A stretch of 64,000 nucleotides of DNA from Haliscomenobacter sp033763495 (GTDB taxonomy: Bacteria > Bacteroidota > Bacteroidia > Chitinophagales > Saprospiraceae). Below are positions 8,446-16,969 of the stretch, one piece after another. How positions within the stretch are numbered: the stretch's first letter is position 1; the number at the start of each line of letters is the position of its first letter. Under the pieces are notes generated by a model. It ran no database searches and was not told the origin of the DNA. It worked only from the letters and a program-made list of their open reading frames with translations. Both the position numbers and the translations under genes were made by a program. Location of the stretch: positions 12,234-76,233 of the forward strand of contig NZ_JANRKL010000152.1 in the NCBI RefSeq assembly GCF_033763495.1. Reading direction: 5' to 3'.

Positions 8446-11400
8446 ATGAACCAAGCTTTATCCCTCATCGCAGCCGCTAAAGCCAGCCGCGCCAGCCGCC
8501 TCGACCTAGGAAATTGTGGACTCAGGGAGCTGCCCGCTGCCTTGTTTGAACTCAGCGACTTGGAAGAGTTGATGCTGAGCGATGAGTGGCTGGAATATAA
8601 CCCGGTAAAAAGGCGCTGGGAAAGAATCGAAAGCCAAAACAAAGGCCACGCTAACCACATCACTTCCCTAACAGGGGTGGAGGCTTTGGGCGCTTTGAAA
8701 AAATTGGTGGCCGATGGGGAGAAATGGGAACTTAAGGATTTGACGCCCTTGGCGGCCCTTATCCAATTGCAGTCGCTGAACTGCGCCAACACCAAAGTGC
8801 GCGATTTGGCACCTTTGGCGGCCCTGACCCAATTGCAGGTGCTGAACTGCGCCTCCACCCAAGTGCGCGATTTGGCGCCACTGGCGGCCTTGACCCAATT
8901 GCAGGTGCTGAACTGCGCCAACACCCAAGTGAGCGATTTGGCACCACTGGCGGCCCTGACCCAAGTGCAGTCGCTTTTCTGCTCCGCCACCCAAGTGAGC
9001 GATTTGGCGCCACTGGCGGCCCTGACCCAATTGAAGTTGTTTTACTGTTACACAACCCAAGTGCGCGATTTGGCACCACTGGCAGCCCTGACCCAATTGC
9101 AGTCGCTTGACTGCGCCAACACCCAAGTGAGCGATTTGGCACCACTGGCGGCCCTGACCCAATTGCTGTCGCTTTCCTGCGCCTCCACCCAAGTGAGCGA
9201 TTTGGCACCACTGGCGGCCCTGACCCAATTACAGTCGCTGCACTGCTACGACACCCAAGTGAGCGATTTGGCACCTTTGGAAGGCTTAGTCAACATGTAT
9301 GATCTGGTAATTGATGGAAACAGCATCAAGGAAAAAAAGGATTTGAAACGGCTGATACAACTTCCCAACATCAAGGAACTGCGCATAAAAAACACGCCAG
9401 CGCTTAATAATCCCTCCCTTTTTAGTGAAGATGGTCATGAAAATGTTTTAGCCGAGGCAAAAACCTACCTGGCATCCTTGCAGGGTCAATCGTCGATTGT
9501 TTATGAGACCAAAATGATTCTGACGGGTGAAGGGGAGGTAGGAAAGACCAGTGTACGCAATAAATTGGTCATGGGCAATGGGCAATTTGCGGCAGTACCA
9601 AAGAAAGGAAGTTCTACGGAGGGTTTTGAACTGGATAGTTATCAGGCCACGATTGATGTGAAAGGAGTACCCCAAAAGGTGATCGTCAACATCTGGGATT
9701 TGGGCGGCCAGGATGTACAGTTGCCTACCCATCAATTTTTTATGCGACATAGTTCTTTGTACCTGTTTGTATTTAAATCAAGATTCAATGACGAACAAAA
9801 TCGATTTGAAAAATGGCTTTATTTGATTCAAAAGCTGAGTAATAACCCCCGCAATCCTGCGGCGGTCTGCCCGGTCATAGGGGTCATGAACCAGTTTGAC
9901 GAACAAAACAAACTGGCCTCCGCCAATTATTGGCTGGAGGCTTACAAAGGACAGTTGAAAACATTTGTTACCGTCAATTGTACCCGATTGAATGATCCCG
10001 GGATTGAAAACTTGAAGCGGGAGATTGAGCAACAACTGTCCAATATTGAAGGTTTTGGCAAATTTGAGATGAACGACGACTGGATCGCAGTCAGAAATGA
10101 ATTAAAAGCCATCAGCCCTCAGGATAAAATCATTTCCTACACTCGATACAAGCGCATTTGTGAACAAAAAAAGGTGCTGGATACCCTGGCACAAGAATCC
10201 TTGCTCAATTTGTTGGACAAATTGGGTGCTTTGTTGTGGTACGAAGATGGAGTGGTCCATTTGAGCCCATCCGAAAATGAAAAATTAAGGAATGTGGTGT
10301 TTTTAGACCATCAATGGGCCTCACAAGCCATCTACCAATTGTTGATTGACAAAAACCAATTGATCGACCATGAAGCCTCGATGAGTTTTGATGAACTGAA
10401 ACTTCTTTGGAAAGGCAAGTATTGGGACTACCATGAACACCTGATTTTGATGATGAAACGTTTTGGCTTTTGTTTTGAAACCCAGGACAAAAACCATTTT
10501 ATACTGACCCCGCTGCTCACCCTGATCAGACACCCAGAAGCCGATGCCTTCAAAAATCAATTCTACCGTGCTACCAACAAGGTATTGCGCTTGCGTTTGG
10601 ACTACGTGGATAGCAATAAAGAGGACATCATGCCGCGTGCCCTGACCGCGCGCTTAATTGCCATTAAGCACAAAGATATTTTTAAATGCGCCGATGAAAA
10701 ACGATTGTACTGGCGACATGGCGTGGCTTTACACAATAAAAGAACCGATTCAAGGGCTTTGATCGAAGAGAATACCAAAAGAGGCGTGATTGACATCACA
10801 GTAAGCGGGGAAAAGGCGAGAGAATACTTAGGTGAGTTATTGGCTGCTTACGATGATTTGCATGATTCTTTGGGTGGTTTGCGCCCGAACTATTTAATCC
10901 CCTGCAATTGTTTGGTTTGTGCCCATAACCCTGAACCGCACTATTTTGAAAAAGAAGGCGAACTGGAAGAACGTTTAAAAAATGGCAGAGATGACATCGA
11001 ATGTAAGCGGAAGCCTTTTGAAAGAGTACTGATCAGACCGATGATCAGCGATGTGATTGATATCGACCGAACTAGAGGAATTGAAATAGGAGGCCATTTA
11101 GGTGGGCACTTTGATCGAATGGATTTGGGAGGAACGGGCAAAGATGGTGATTTCTTTTACATTGATAATCGAGGGGCAACAATTGATACGTTTGGGGGCA
11201 AAGTAGTAAAACCAGAAGAGCCGAAAGGCACGCAAACAATCGACATACCAGCTCCGGTGTTGCCCCCTCCGCCCAAACCTTTTTTCGAAACCCATTTTGG
11301 CAAAAGTACAATCAAGGGGCTTATTGTGCTGGTGATTGGAGCTGTTGCGGGGAGTGTATTGGATTATTTTATTGATTTTCAATTTATTTGGCAAACTGCC

Positions 11401-11661
11401 TTGGTGAGCGGCTTATTCTATTTTCTCCTTTCATTCAACAATGATCCCAAATACCGCTTTTCACGCTATGCAGTATGGATATTGGGGACATGGCTGGTAA
11501 TTGGAACCATTTTACCCAATATTGAGGCTTGGGCCAATATTCAAAACGACGTAATCAATGGTTCAATTCACTTCGTCAGTGATAACAATGTTGTACTGAC
11601 TATTGCGGCATTGGTTTTGAGTGGGGGGCTTTTTTGGTTGGATTTCAAACAAAATAAATAG
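8446..11661 (+). CDS. Membrane-anchored Roco protein (LRR-Roc-COR-TM)
   Basis: 1071 residues from ATG 8446; a GTG three codons upstream is an alternative. An N-terminal LRR cap (SRLDLGNCGLRELPAALFEL) leads into eight near-identical 22-residue LRRs (LAPLAALTQLQ-type, 8740-9267). The Roc GTPase follows with P-loop GEGEVGKTS (about 361-369), G3 motif DLGGQD (about 418-423) and G4-like NQFD (about 482-485). Then a COR domain (about 520-800), a Cys cluster (CNCLVCAHNPE), a short Gly/Asp-rich repeat (IEIGGHLGGHFDRMDLGG), a proline stretch and about four hydrophobic helices near the C-terminus (about 955-1066). Roco proteins are dimeric GTPase switches. Membrane anchoring and the absence of a kinase or other enzymatic effector suggest a membrane-linked sensor or effector; the ligand is unknown. 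No partner gene is adjacent. Confidence 0.93.
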   Translation: MNQALSLIAAAKASRASRLDLGNCGLRELPAALFELSDLEELMLSDEWLEYNPVKRRWERIESQNKGHANHITSLTGVEALGALKKLVADGEKWELKDLTPLAALIQLQSLNCANTKVRDLAPLAALTQLQVLNCASTQVRDLAPLAALTQLQVLNCANTQVSDLAPLAALTQVQSLFCSATQVSDLAPLAALTQLKLFYCYTTQVRDLAPLAALTQLQSLDCANTQVSDLAPLAALTQLLSLSCASTQVSDLAPLAALTQLQSLHCYDTQVSDLAPLEGLVNMYDLVIDGNSIKEKKDLKRLIQLPNIKELRIKNTPALNNPSLFSEDGHENVLAEAKTYLASLQGQSSIVYETKMILTGEGEVGKTSVRNKLVMGNGQFAAVPKKGSSTEGFELDSYQATIDVKGVPQKVIVNIWDLGGQDVQLPTHQFFMRHSSLYLFVFKSRFNDEQNRFEKWLYLIQKLSNNPRNPAAVCPVIGVMNQFDEQNKLASANYWLEAYKGQLKTFVTVNCTRLNDPGIENLKREIEQQLSNIEGFGKFEMNDDWIAVRNELKAISPQDKIISYTRYKRICEQKKVLDTLAQESLLNLLDKLGALLWYEDGVVHLSPSENEKLRNVVFLDHQWASQAIYQLLIDKNQLIDHEASMSFDELKLLWKGKYWDYHEHLILMMKRFGFCFETQDKNHFILTPLLTLIRHPEADAFKNQFYRATNKVLRLRLDYVDSNKEDIMPRALTARLIAIKHKDIFKCADEKRLYWRHGVALHNKRTDSRALIEENTKRGVIDITVSGEKAREYLGELLAAYDDLHDSLGGLRPNYLIPCNCLVCAHNPEPHYFEKEGELEERLKNGRDDIECKRKPFERVLIRPMISDVIDIDRTRGIEIGGHLGGHFDRMDLGGTGKDGDFFYIDNRGATIDTFGGKVVKPEEPKGTQTIDIPAPVLPPPPKPFFETHFGKSTIKGLIVLVIGAVAGSVLDYFIDFQFIWQTALVSGLFYFLLSFNNDPKYRFSRYAVWILGTWLVIGTILPNIEAWANIQNDVINGSIHFVSDNNVVLTIAALVLSGGLFWLDFKQNK
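8740..9267 (+). repeat. Tandem 66-bp repeats encoding eight LRR units
   Basis: Eight consecutive 66-bp units inside the Roco gene, each encoding 22 residues of the form LAPLAALTQLQxLxCxxTQVxD. Most differences are confined to the four or five exposed positions around the cysteine, while the framework codons are almost unchanged. This points to recent unit duplication or gene conversion, and it should make copy number unstable by slippage or recombination. Reverse-frame openings across the block are by-products of this repetition. Confidence 0.95.
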
Positions 11662-12002
11662 CTGCTTAATAAAAACACAGATATTTCCCCCTTTTCTCTC
11701 CCGCTTTCCCAGGACTCACGATTAAGGTTATGGAGTGGGGCGGTGGGGTGGCCTCCCACGGATAAATCCATGTGTGGCGAGGTGGTTCGGGCCGTGGTAG
11801 GTTAATACGAGCAAAGAGGGAGTACGGGGATAATGATCAAATAAATCCATTATTTTCGTTTGATACAAAACCACAAAACTATGTCCGAAGCATTCAGACC
11901 AAGACTCTCTGAAACCTTTTACAAGAGTGATTTTAATGGATAAGATGCTGTAAATTAAGTGAGTAGAGACAGCTCCAGCCAAGTGAAGTTGTACATTTTG
12001 CG
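11662..12002. other. Intergenic region between two convergent genes
   Basis: 341 bp between the ends of the plus-strand Roco gene and the minus-strand aminotransferase. It contains the dispersed repeat at 11717-11784 (annotated separately). No credible ORF; I see no strong U-tract terminator. Confidence 0.5.
11717..11784. repeat. Dispersed GGCCTCCCACGGATAAATCC repeat, copy 1
   Basis: Shares with 18155-18217 the ordered blocks CACGATTAA(G/A)GT(T/C)ATGG and GGCCTCCCACGGATAAATCC, followed by a G-rich end. In both places it sits just downstream of a gene end. It is too short for a protein-coding element and probably belongs to a palindromic repeat family. Confidence 0.7.
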
Positions 12003-13334
12003 CTAGTTAATGCCTGAGATTAACCCATCCCTCAGTACCTCCAGCACCCAATCCACCTCCCCCTTCGTCACCACCAGCGCCGGCTTCAAATTCAAAATAT
12101 TCCCCTGAATCAGCTTAAAAGAAATGCCCCGCTCCATACAGAAGCCCATCAATTGATTGGCTTCTTCGATCGCCCGGGTTTTGGTTTGACGATCTTTCAC
12201 CAAGTCCACCGCCAAATTGAGGCCAAGACCACTGACATTGCCGATAATTGGAAACTCGGCCTGCAGTTCCAACAAACCAGCCTTGAAGTGTGCCCCCAGC
12301 TCATGCGCATGCGCAACCAGCTCTTTTTGCTCCACCTCTTCAATCACCGCCCTGGCCACCGCTGCACAAAGCGGATTTTTCTCATGGGTATAATGGCCAA
12401 TGGACTTGTGTTCCAGCACGTTGAGCCCTTCGCGGCCAATGATGCCTGCATACGGGACAATTCCGCCACCAAATCCTTTTCCTACGACGACAATATCTGG
12501 CGTTACAAAATGTTCACTGGCGAACATTTTGCCCGTACGACCAAAGGCGGTATAGATTTCATCAAAAATGAGCAGGATGTTGTGGGCTTTGCAGAGGGCT
12601 TGCACCTGTTCCCAATAGTAGCGGGTGGGCACGGTGGAATTGTAAAAAATGGGTTCGCTGATCAGCGCGGCAATGTCGGGATTGAACTCAATTTGGGAAC
12701 GCAACTGCCGCAGGTATTCGTCGTCGATTTGCTGCTGATCGGTCCAGCCCCAGGGATTGCGGTAGTAATCCGGTAATTCAAGGTGAATGGCTCCGGGAAT
12801 CACGGGGCCCAAACCTTCCCGAAAATGGGCATCCGCCCCTAGCGAAACCGCCTGAAATCCAGCCCCGTGGAAAGTGCCATAATAGGAAAGGGTCTTCCAT
12901 TTGCCCGTATACAATTTGGCCAGCATTACCGCCATTTCAATGGCTTCGGAGCCGCCGGGGCAAAAAAGGACACGGGTGAGGCCTTCGGGGGCAATGTTCA
13001 CCAGTTTTTCTGCCAATTCAACAGCAGGCTCATTCGTAAAGCGGCGAGGAGCAAAAGTTAGGCTCTCCGCAATTTGCTGCTGAATGGCCTGGATTACCCT
13101 GGGATTTTGATAACCCACCGTATGGACGCCATTGCCATGCAGATCGAGGTATTTTTTGCCTGAACCATCGTAGATGTAGGCACCTTCGGCCCGGGTGATG
13201 GTGTTGAAGACGGGGGTGGAAAGGGTTTGGTGAAAAAAGACTTGGGCATCGCGATCGAGCAAAGCTTGGGTAGCGTCGTTGTTTTCGATGGCGAGGGAGC
13301 GGATGTTCTCGCCTTGGTTGACTGGTGCTGGCAT
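12003..13334 (-). CDS. Class III PLP-dependent aminotransferase-like enzyme
   Basis: 443 residues, a full-length fold-type I class III enzyme. Visible are the N-terminal glycine-rich entry (DLHGNGVHTVGYQNPRV), the PLP phosphate-binding region (FCPGGSEAIEMA), the cofactor aspartate in LIFDEIYTAFGRTG and the Schiff-base lysine in VVVGKGFGGGIVPYAG. The sequence is close to the group annotated as aspartate aminotransferase family, which includes (R)-1-hydroxy-2-aminoethylphosphonate ammonia-lyase (PbfA). I cannot separate transamination from phospholyase activity by reading alone, and no phosphonate genes are nearby. It lies 92 bp downstream of the GNAT gene on the same strand, so the two may be co-transcribed. 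The start is an ATG at 13334. Confidence 0.85.
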   Translation of the reverse strand: MPAPVNQGENIRSLAIENNDATQALLDRDAQVFFHQTLSTPVFNTITRAEGAYIYDGSGKKYLDLHGNGVHTVGYQNPRVIQAIQQQIAESLTFAPRRFTNEPAVELAEKLVNIAPEGLTRVLFCPGGSEAIEMAVMLAKLYTGKWKTLSYYGTFHGAGFQAVSLGADAHFREGLGPVIPGAIHLELPDYYRNPWGWTDQQQIDDEYLRQLRSQIEFNPDIAALISEPIFYNSTVPTRYYWEQVQALCKAHNILLIFDEIYTAFGRTGKMFASEHFVTPDIVVVGKGFGGGIVPYAGIIGREGLNVLEHKSIGHYTHEKNPLCAAVARAVIEEVEQKELVAHAHELGAHFKAGLLELQAEFPIIGNVSGLGLNLAVDLVKDRQTKTRAIEEANQLMGFCMERGISFKLIQGNILNLKPALVVTKGEVDWVLEVLRDGLISGIN

Positions 13335-13426
13335 GATTTTAAAAGACTAATTTCCGGTGAAGCTAAAGCCAAATTGCCGGAATTCTCGGACTACTACTTT
13401 AAGCTTTTGTTACCTCTGCTGACGCG

Positions 13427-13882
13427 CTATAACTTTTTCTCATAAAACACACTCAAACCCGTAATTGGATAATCCCCAAAATGATCAACTACATAGTAGC
13501 CCAACTTTCGGTACAATTGTTGCGCAGCCGTATGGTACACGCCCGTTTCTAGATTCAACTGCATGATGCCTTTTTCCTGAGCATAAGCCTCCAGTTGGGA
13601 GAGGATGTTTTCCGCGATGCCCATACCCCGGTGGCTTTCTTCCACGTACATGCGTTTGATTTCGGCGTAATCGCCCATGATTTTTACGGCACCGATGCCA
13701 ACCAGTTGCGAGCCGGAGTAGGCACCGAGCATGTGGGCGCCACTTTTGAGCAGGACTTCGATGGAGTCGAGGTGGCAATTTTCCCGGCCGTACAATTCGA
13801 TTTGGAAGGCATCCAGTTTGGCGATGAGGGATTGCACTTGCTCATCGGCGGGGGAGACGGTTGTGATGGTAATGGGTGTCAT
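13427..13882 (-). CDS. GNAT-family N-acetyltransferase
   Basis: 151 residues covering one GNAT domain. Motif A is visible as IKRMYVEESHRGMGIAENIL, with the acetyl-CoA-binding R/Q-x-x-G-x-G/A pattern as HRGMGI. Motif B follows as LNLETGVYHTAAQQLYRKLGY. The substrate is not predictable. The ATG start at 13882 is well placed. It precedes the class III aminotransferase gene on the same strand with a 92-bp gap. Confidence 0.9.
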   Translation of the reverse strand: MTPITITTVSPADEQVQSLIAKLDAFQIELYGRENCHLDSIEVLLKSGAHMLGAYSGSQLVGIGAVKIMGDYAEIKRMYVEESHRGMGIAENILSQLEAYAQEKGIMQLNLETGVYHTAAQQLYRKLGYYVVDHFGDYPITGLSVFYEKKL

Positions 13883-13935
13883 ATGTATAAGATTGAGGCT
13901 TGGGTTTGAGTTATCTACTCACGTTACGCATTTTA

Positions 13936-14185
13936 TTTACCACAGAGTTTCACAGAGTACCCGCAGAGTTTCACGGAGTTTTTTTAGGGGCACCTGCGGT
14001 GCGGAGAGGCCACGGAGGTCGCCTTTACTGAAGCTTGGGTCTTTCACTTTATCAAGTACCATTTATTAGCTTGATCTTGCAAGATTTTCCTGGAGCACAA
14101 ACTCCAGCCACCGCAGGTGGCAAACTCCTTAAAACTTAAAAACTCCGCGAAACTCAGCGGGTACTCTGTGAAACTCTGCGGTAAA
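13936..14185. repeat. Long interrupted inverted repeat (about 250 bp)
   Basis: The left arm (about 13936-13985, with GAGTTTCACAGAGTACCCGC) is complementary to the right arm (about 14138-14185) over about 48 bp with roughly three mismatches. A second, weaker complementary pair (CACCTGCGGTG / CCACCGCAGGTGG) lies inside. The arms are built from direct repeats of a CAGAGTTTCAC-like unit. It lies between the GNAT start and the PurE stop, so it could terminate or process the purE transcript; the size and structure also fit a non-autonomous element. Confidence 0.75.
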
Positions 14186-14205
14186 AAAAACTAAATGAAC
14201 TCATA

Positions 14206-14721
14206 TTATTTTTTATTCGCCCGCTCGTACTCCTCGTATCCTTCCGCTTCCAGTTTGCGGTATTTGACAGCAACTTCTTCTTCCAGTTCCTGCTTGTATT
14301 GCACTACCTTATCCAGGACGGTGGAATGATGTGCCCCAATGATTTGAGCGGCCAGAATCCCTGCATTTTTAGCCGCATTTAGCGCCACGGTTGCCACAGG
14401 TACTCCATTGGGCATTTGCAGGATGGACAAAATGGAATCCCAACCATCGATCGAGTTGGAAGATTTGATTGGTACCCCAATTACCGGTAGGGGCGACAAG
14501 GAAGCCACCATTCCAGGCAAATGTGCTGCGCCACCCGCCCCGGCAATAATGACCTTCAAACCGCGCTCATGGGCATTTTTGGCGTAGTGAAACAACCGTT
14601 CGGGGGTGCGGTGCGCCGAAACGATGGTCACTTCGCACGGAATGTCGAAGTATTTGAGCATTTCGGCGGCTTGCCGCATGATCGGTAGGTCTGAATCCGA
14701 TCCCATAATGATGCCAACCAT
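14206..14721 (-). CDS. purE: N5-carboxyaminoimidazole ribonucleotide mutase
   Basis: 171 residues from the ATG at 14721; a longer in-frame opening begins with TTG 18 codons upstream but adds sequence not found in PurE proteins. PurE class I converts N5-CAIR to CAIR in de novo purine synthesis and forms octamers. The signature GIIMGSDSDLPIM, the loop VSAHRTPERLFHYA, and GAGGAAHLPGMVASLSPLPV plus GVPIKSS are all present, so the active-site Ser, Asp and His regions are intact. purK is not adjacent. A dispersed inverted repeat follows the gene. Confidence 0.97.
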   Translation of the reverse strand: MVGIIMGSDSDLPIMRQAAEMLKYFDIPCEVTIVSAHRTPERLFHYAKNAHERGLKVIIAGAGGAAHLPGMVASLSPLPVIGVPIKSSNSIDGWDSILSILQMPNGVPVATVALNAAKNAGILAAQIIGAHHSTVLDKVVQYKQELEEEVAVKYRKLEAEGYEEYERANKK

Positions 14722-14779
14722 ATGAATTGTTTGAGTTACAGCATTAAACGTTAAAATTGGAATTGGTGGTTCCAATTGG

Positions 14780-14812
14780 TTTGCACGAAAGTATATTTTT
14801 TACCTAATTTTG
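14780..14812 (+). promoter_or_regulatory. Bacteroidota-type promoter for the DUF1624 gene
   Basis: TTTG at 14780-14783, a 21-nt spacer and TAATTTTG at 14805-14812 match the Bacteroidota TTTG-N19-21-TAnnTTTG promoter fully. Transcription would start near 14818, giving a leader of about 80 nt before the likely start codon at 14898. Confidence 0.7.
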
Positions 14813-14897
14813 CGCAAGTTTTCGGAGCTAGGGCATTACTTTTTATACCATTGTACGTCTAACTGCCGAAACCTTTGACAAAAACAACACCAAAGCA

Positions 14898-16106
14898 TTG
14901 AGCACCGTTTCGCCATCTCTTCCCGTATTTAATGCAACACCCAAAAAGCGGATTGTTTTCCTGGATGTACTGAGGGCTTATGCCATCATGATGATGTTAC
15001 AAGGCCACTTCGTAGATACCATGCTCGATGACCGCTATCGCGATCTGACCAACCCCATCTATTGGACCTGGCATTTTATGCGAGGACTTACCGCGCCGAT
15101 CTTTTTCTTTGTGAGTGGCGCGATTTTTGTGTTTTTGATGCTGCGCGACTCGGGACCCTGGTACCAGAATGTACGCATTCAAAAGGGGCTGCGCAGGGTT
15201 TTGTTGTTGTTGTTTTTGGGCTATATCCTCAAGTGGAATTTTCTTTACGTATTTAGCTTCAAATTCTTTCCCTCCTTCTTCTTTGTGGATGTATTTCACA
15301 TCATTGGACTGGCCATTTTTACCGTTATCGCGGTATTCATATTGCATCAATATACCCGCATTCCTTTGCCCTTGATGTATTTTGTGTTGGCGTTGACCGC
15401 TTTTTTGATTTCACCAGATGTCAAAACCTACGATTGGTCGGGTTTGCCGATTGTGTTGCAGAATTATTTCATCAAGGATCACGGCTCAACTTTTACCCTT
15501 TTCCCCTGGATTGGTTTTTCCCTCTTTGGAGGGGTGGTAGGTTGGCACATGAATCGTTGGCCCAATTTTTACCATACCCACTGGGCACCATTGTTGTTCA
15601 TCAGTTTGGGGATCTGGATCCATTATTCAGTGAACGATATCCTGAATGGGTTGCACTACCTCACCACCATTGATCATTTTAGACTGGCCACTTACAACAA
15701 TGCCTCATTTTGGCGGCTGGGGCACGTGTTCATTGTCTTTTCCATTTTTATCTGGATCACTAAAATTTTCAAAAACATCCCTCCGTTGGTGATGAAAATA
15801 GGCGGGGAAACGCTGGTGATTTACAGTGTTCATTACGTGTTGTTGTATGGTACCTGGTTTGGTCTTGGGGTACGATCATTGGGGAGCCATTCGTGGACTC
15901 CCTGGAGCGCGGCAATAGGTGCAGTGTTGTTCCTGGTCTTTTTTGCGTATTTGATTTACCGCATCGAAGAGATTCGTTACTTCCTGTACCACTTGCTACC
16001 ACATTACAGCAAACTATACTATCGATTTTTTCGACTCAAATTGCGGCGTTTTTACCTGGATAAAAAGGGGATTTCAAGCAATGTGCCGGCCAAAAAGGTT
16101 AGGTAA
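14898..16106 (+). CDS. DUF1624 / heparan-alpha-glucosaminide N-acetyltransferase-like membrane acyltransferase
   Basis: 402 residues. The family signature near the N-terminus is RIVFLDVLRAYAIMMMLQGH followed by TAPIFFFVSGAIF. About ten hydrophobic helices follow, and the C-terminus is basic. Related proteins transfer acyl groups to sugars or lipids at the cytoplasmic membrane; the acceptor is unknown. No ATG precedes the conserved region. The likely start is TTG at 14898; the reading frame stays open back to about 14832, so an upstream non-ATG start is possible. A good promoter lies at 14780-14812. The gene is monocistronic, between divergent purE and a convergent regulator. Confidence 0.85.
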   Translation: MSTVSPSLPVFNATPKKRIVFLDVLRAYAIMMMLQGHFVDTMLDDRYRDLTNPIYWTWHFMRGLTAPIFFFVSGAIFVFLMLRDSGPWYQNVRIQKGLRRVLLLLFLGYILKWNFLYVFSFKFFPSFFFVDVFHIIGLAIFTVIAVFILHQYTRIPLPLMYFVLALTAFLISPDVKTYDWSGLPIVLQNYFIKDHGSTFTLFPWIGFSLFGGVVGWHMNRWPNFYHTHWAPLLFISLGIWIHYSVNDILNGLHYLTTIDHFRLATYNNASFWRLGHVFIVFSIFIWITKIFKNIPPLVMKIGGETLVIYSVHYVLLYGTWFGLGVRSLGSHSWTPWSAAIGAVLFLVFFAYLIYRIEEIRYFLYHLLPHYSKLYYRFFRLKLRRFYLDKKGISSNVPAKKVR

Positions 16107-16120
16107 AAGTGGATGCAGCC

Positions 16121-16816
16121 CTAGCCGATGATCCTAAACCCTTTTTCCCTTACACTTTCATAACCAGCCTGGTCAAATGAATACAGGAAGGAGCCTTTTT
16201 TGGAACTACCGCGCAGCTTTTCGTTGGTTTTGAACAAAATACCCAGGGAGAGCATCTTTTTGCTGAAATTACCTTCGTCAAAATCACGATCGTAAATGGC
16301 TTCGTACAAGCTAAGCAATTGTTTCATGGTGAACTTTTCGGGCAACAATTCAAACCCAATGGGTTGATAACCTGCTCTTCTGCGCAAACGGTAAAGTGCC
16401 GCATCCACCATTTGTTCATGGTCAAAAATGAGGTCTGGCCGGGCTTTGATGGGAAACCAGTGGGCATCGTGGCTTTTGCCCAACTCTTCATCGTAATCTT
16501 CCAATTTGATCAAGGCGTAATAACATATCGAAATTACCCGTTCAACCGGATCGCGATGGATGTCCCCGAATAAATAAACTTGTTCGAGATAAATGTCCTC
16601 CAAACCAGTTAATTGGAATAAAATACGTTTGGCACCGTCATTCAGGCTTTCTTCCTGACTCAGAAAACCTCCCATCAAAGACCATTGACCTTTGGCCGGT
16701 TCCATGTTGCGGTGAACCAGCAATAGTTTGAGCTCCTGTTTGTCAAATCCAAAAACAATGCAGTCAATGGCTACCTTAAAAGAGTCTGCATTGTAGGTGA
16801 AAGGTACCTTAGTCAT
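16121..16816 (-). CDS. Nudix-fold transcriptional regulator (NrtR/AraR-like)
   Basis: 231 residues with an N-terminal Nudix-like domain (about 10-140) and a C-terminal winged helix (about 150-225, LPEKFTMKQLLSLYEAIYDR). The Nudix box is degenerate: GGFLSQEESLNDGAKRILFQ then LTGL lacks the REUxEE catalytic glutamates, so the domain should bind a ligand rather than hydrolyse it. Bacteroidota regulators of this build include AraR (arabinose) and NrtR (NAD synthesis). FKVAIDCIVFGF is the common N-terminal strand. No catabolic or NAD operon adjoins, so its targets are unknown. Confidence 0.88.
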   Translation of the reverse strand: MTKVPFTYNADSFKVAIDCIVFGFDKQELKLLLVHRNMEPAKGQWSLMGGFLSQEESLNDGAKRILFQLTGLEDIYLEQVYLFGDIHRDPVERVISICYYALIKLEDYDEELGKSHDAHWFPIKARPDLIFDHEQMVDAALYRLRRRAGYQPIGFELLPEKFTMKQLLSLYEAIYDRDFDEGNFSKKMLSLGILFKTNEKLRGSSKKGSFLYSFDQAGYESVREKGFRIIG

Positions 16817-16853
16817 TGATGTAACTTAGTTTTAAAAGGGTAAGTTAAAAAAA

Positions 16854-16891
16854 ATGTCCAACATACAGTTATAACCCTGCGTGTTGGACAT
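16854..16891 (-). terminator. Rho-independent terminator after the beta-oxidation genes
   Basis: Perfect 10-bp stem ATGTCCAACA (16854-16863) / TGTTGGACAT (16882-16891), flanked by an A-run on the left and a T-run on the right, so it has U-tracts in both orientations. On the minus strand it lies about 80 bp downstream of the thiolase stop and just upstream of the regulator gene start. Confidence 0.75.
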
Positions 16892-16969
16892 TTTTTCATA
16901 AAAAAAGGTGCCGAGTTAAGGCTAAGTAGCGGGGCAAAACGAGCACTTGTGTTTTATGCCCCTTAGCGC

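Noticed and set aside
8740..9267. CRISPR-like array
   Set aside because: The 66-bp period has no spacers; each unit is translated as an LRR in one continuous frame.
8668..9274. Reverse-frame openings across the LRR block with repeated Gln/Gly- or Pro/Ser-rich peptides
   Set aside because: They are produced by the 66-bp repeats on the sense strand; codon pattern and domain evidence favour the Roco gene.
12153..12776. 207-codon plus-strand opening over the class III aminotransferase
   Set aside because: Antisense shadow; PLP enzyme motifs are all on the minus strand.
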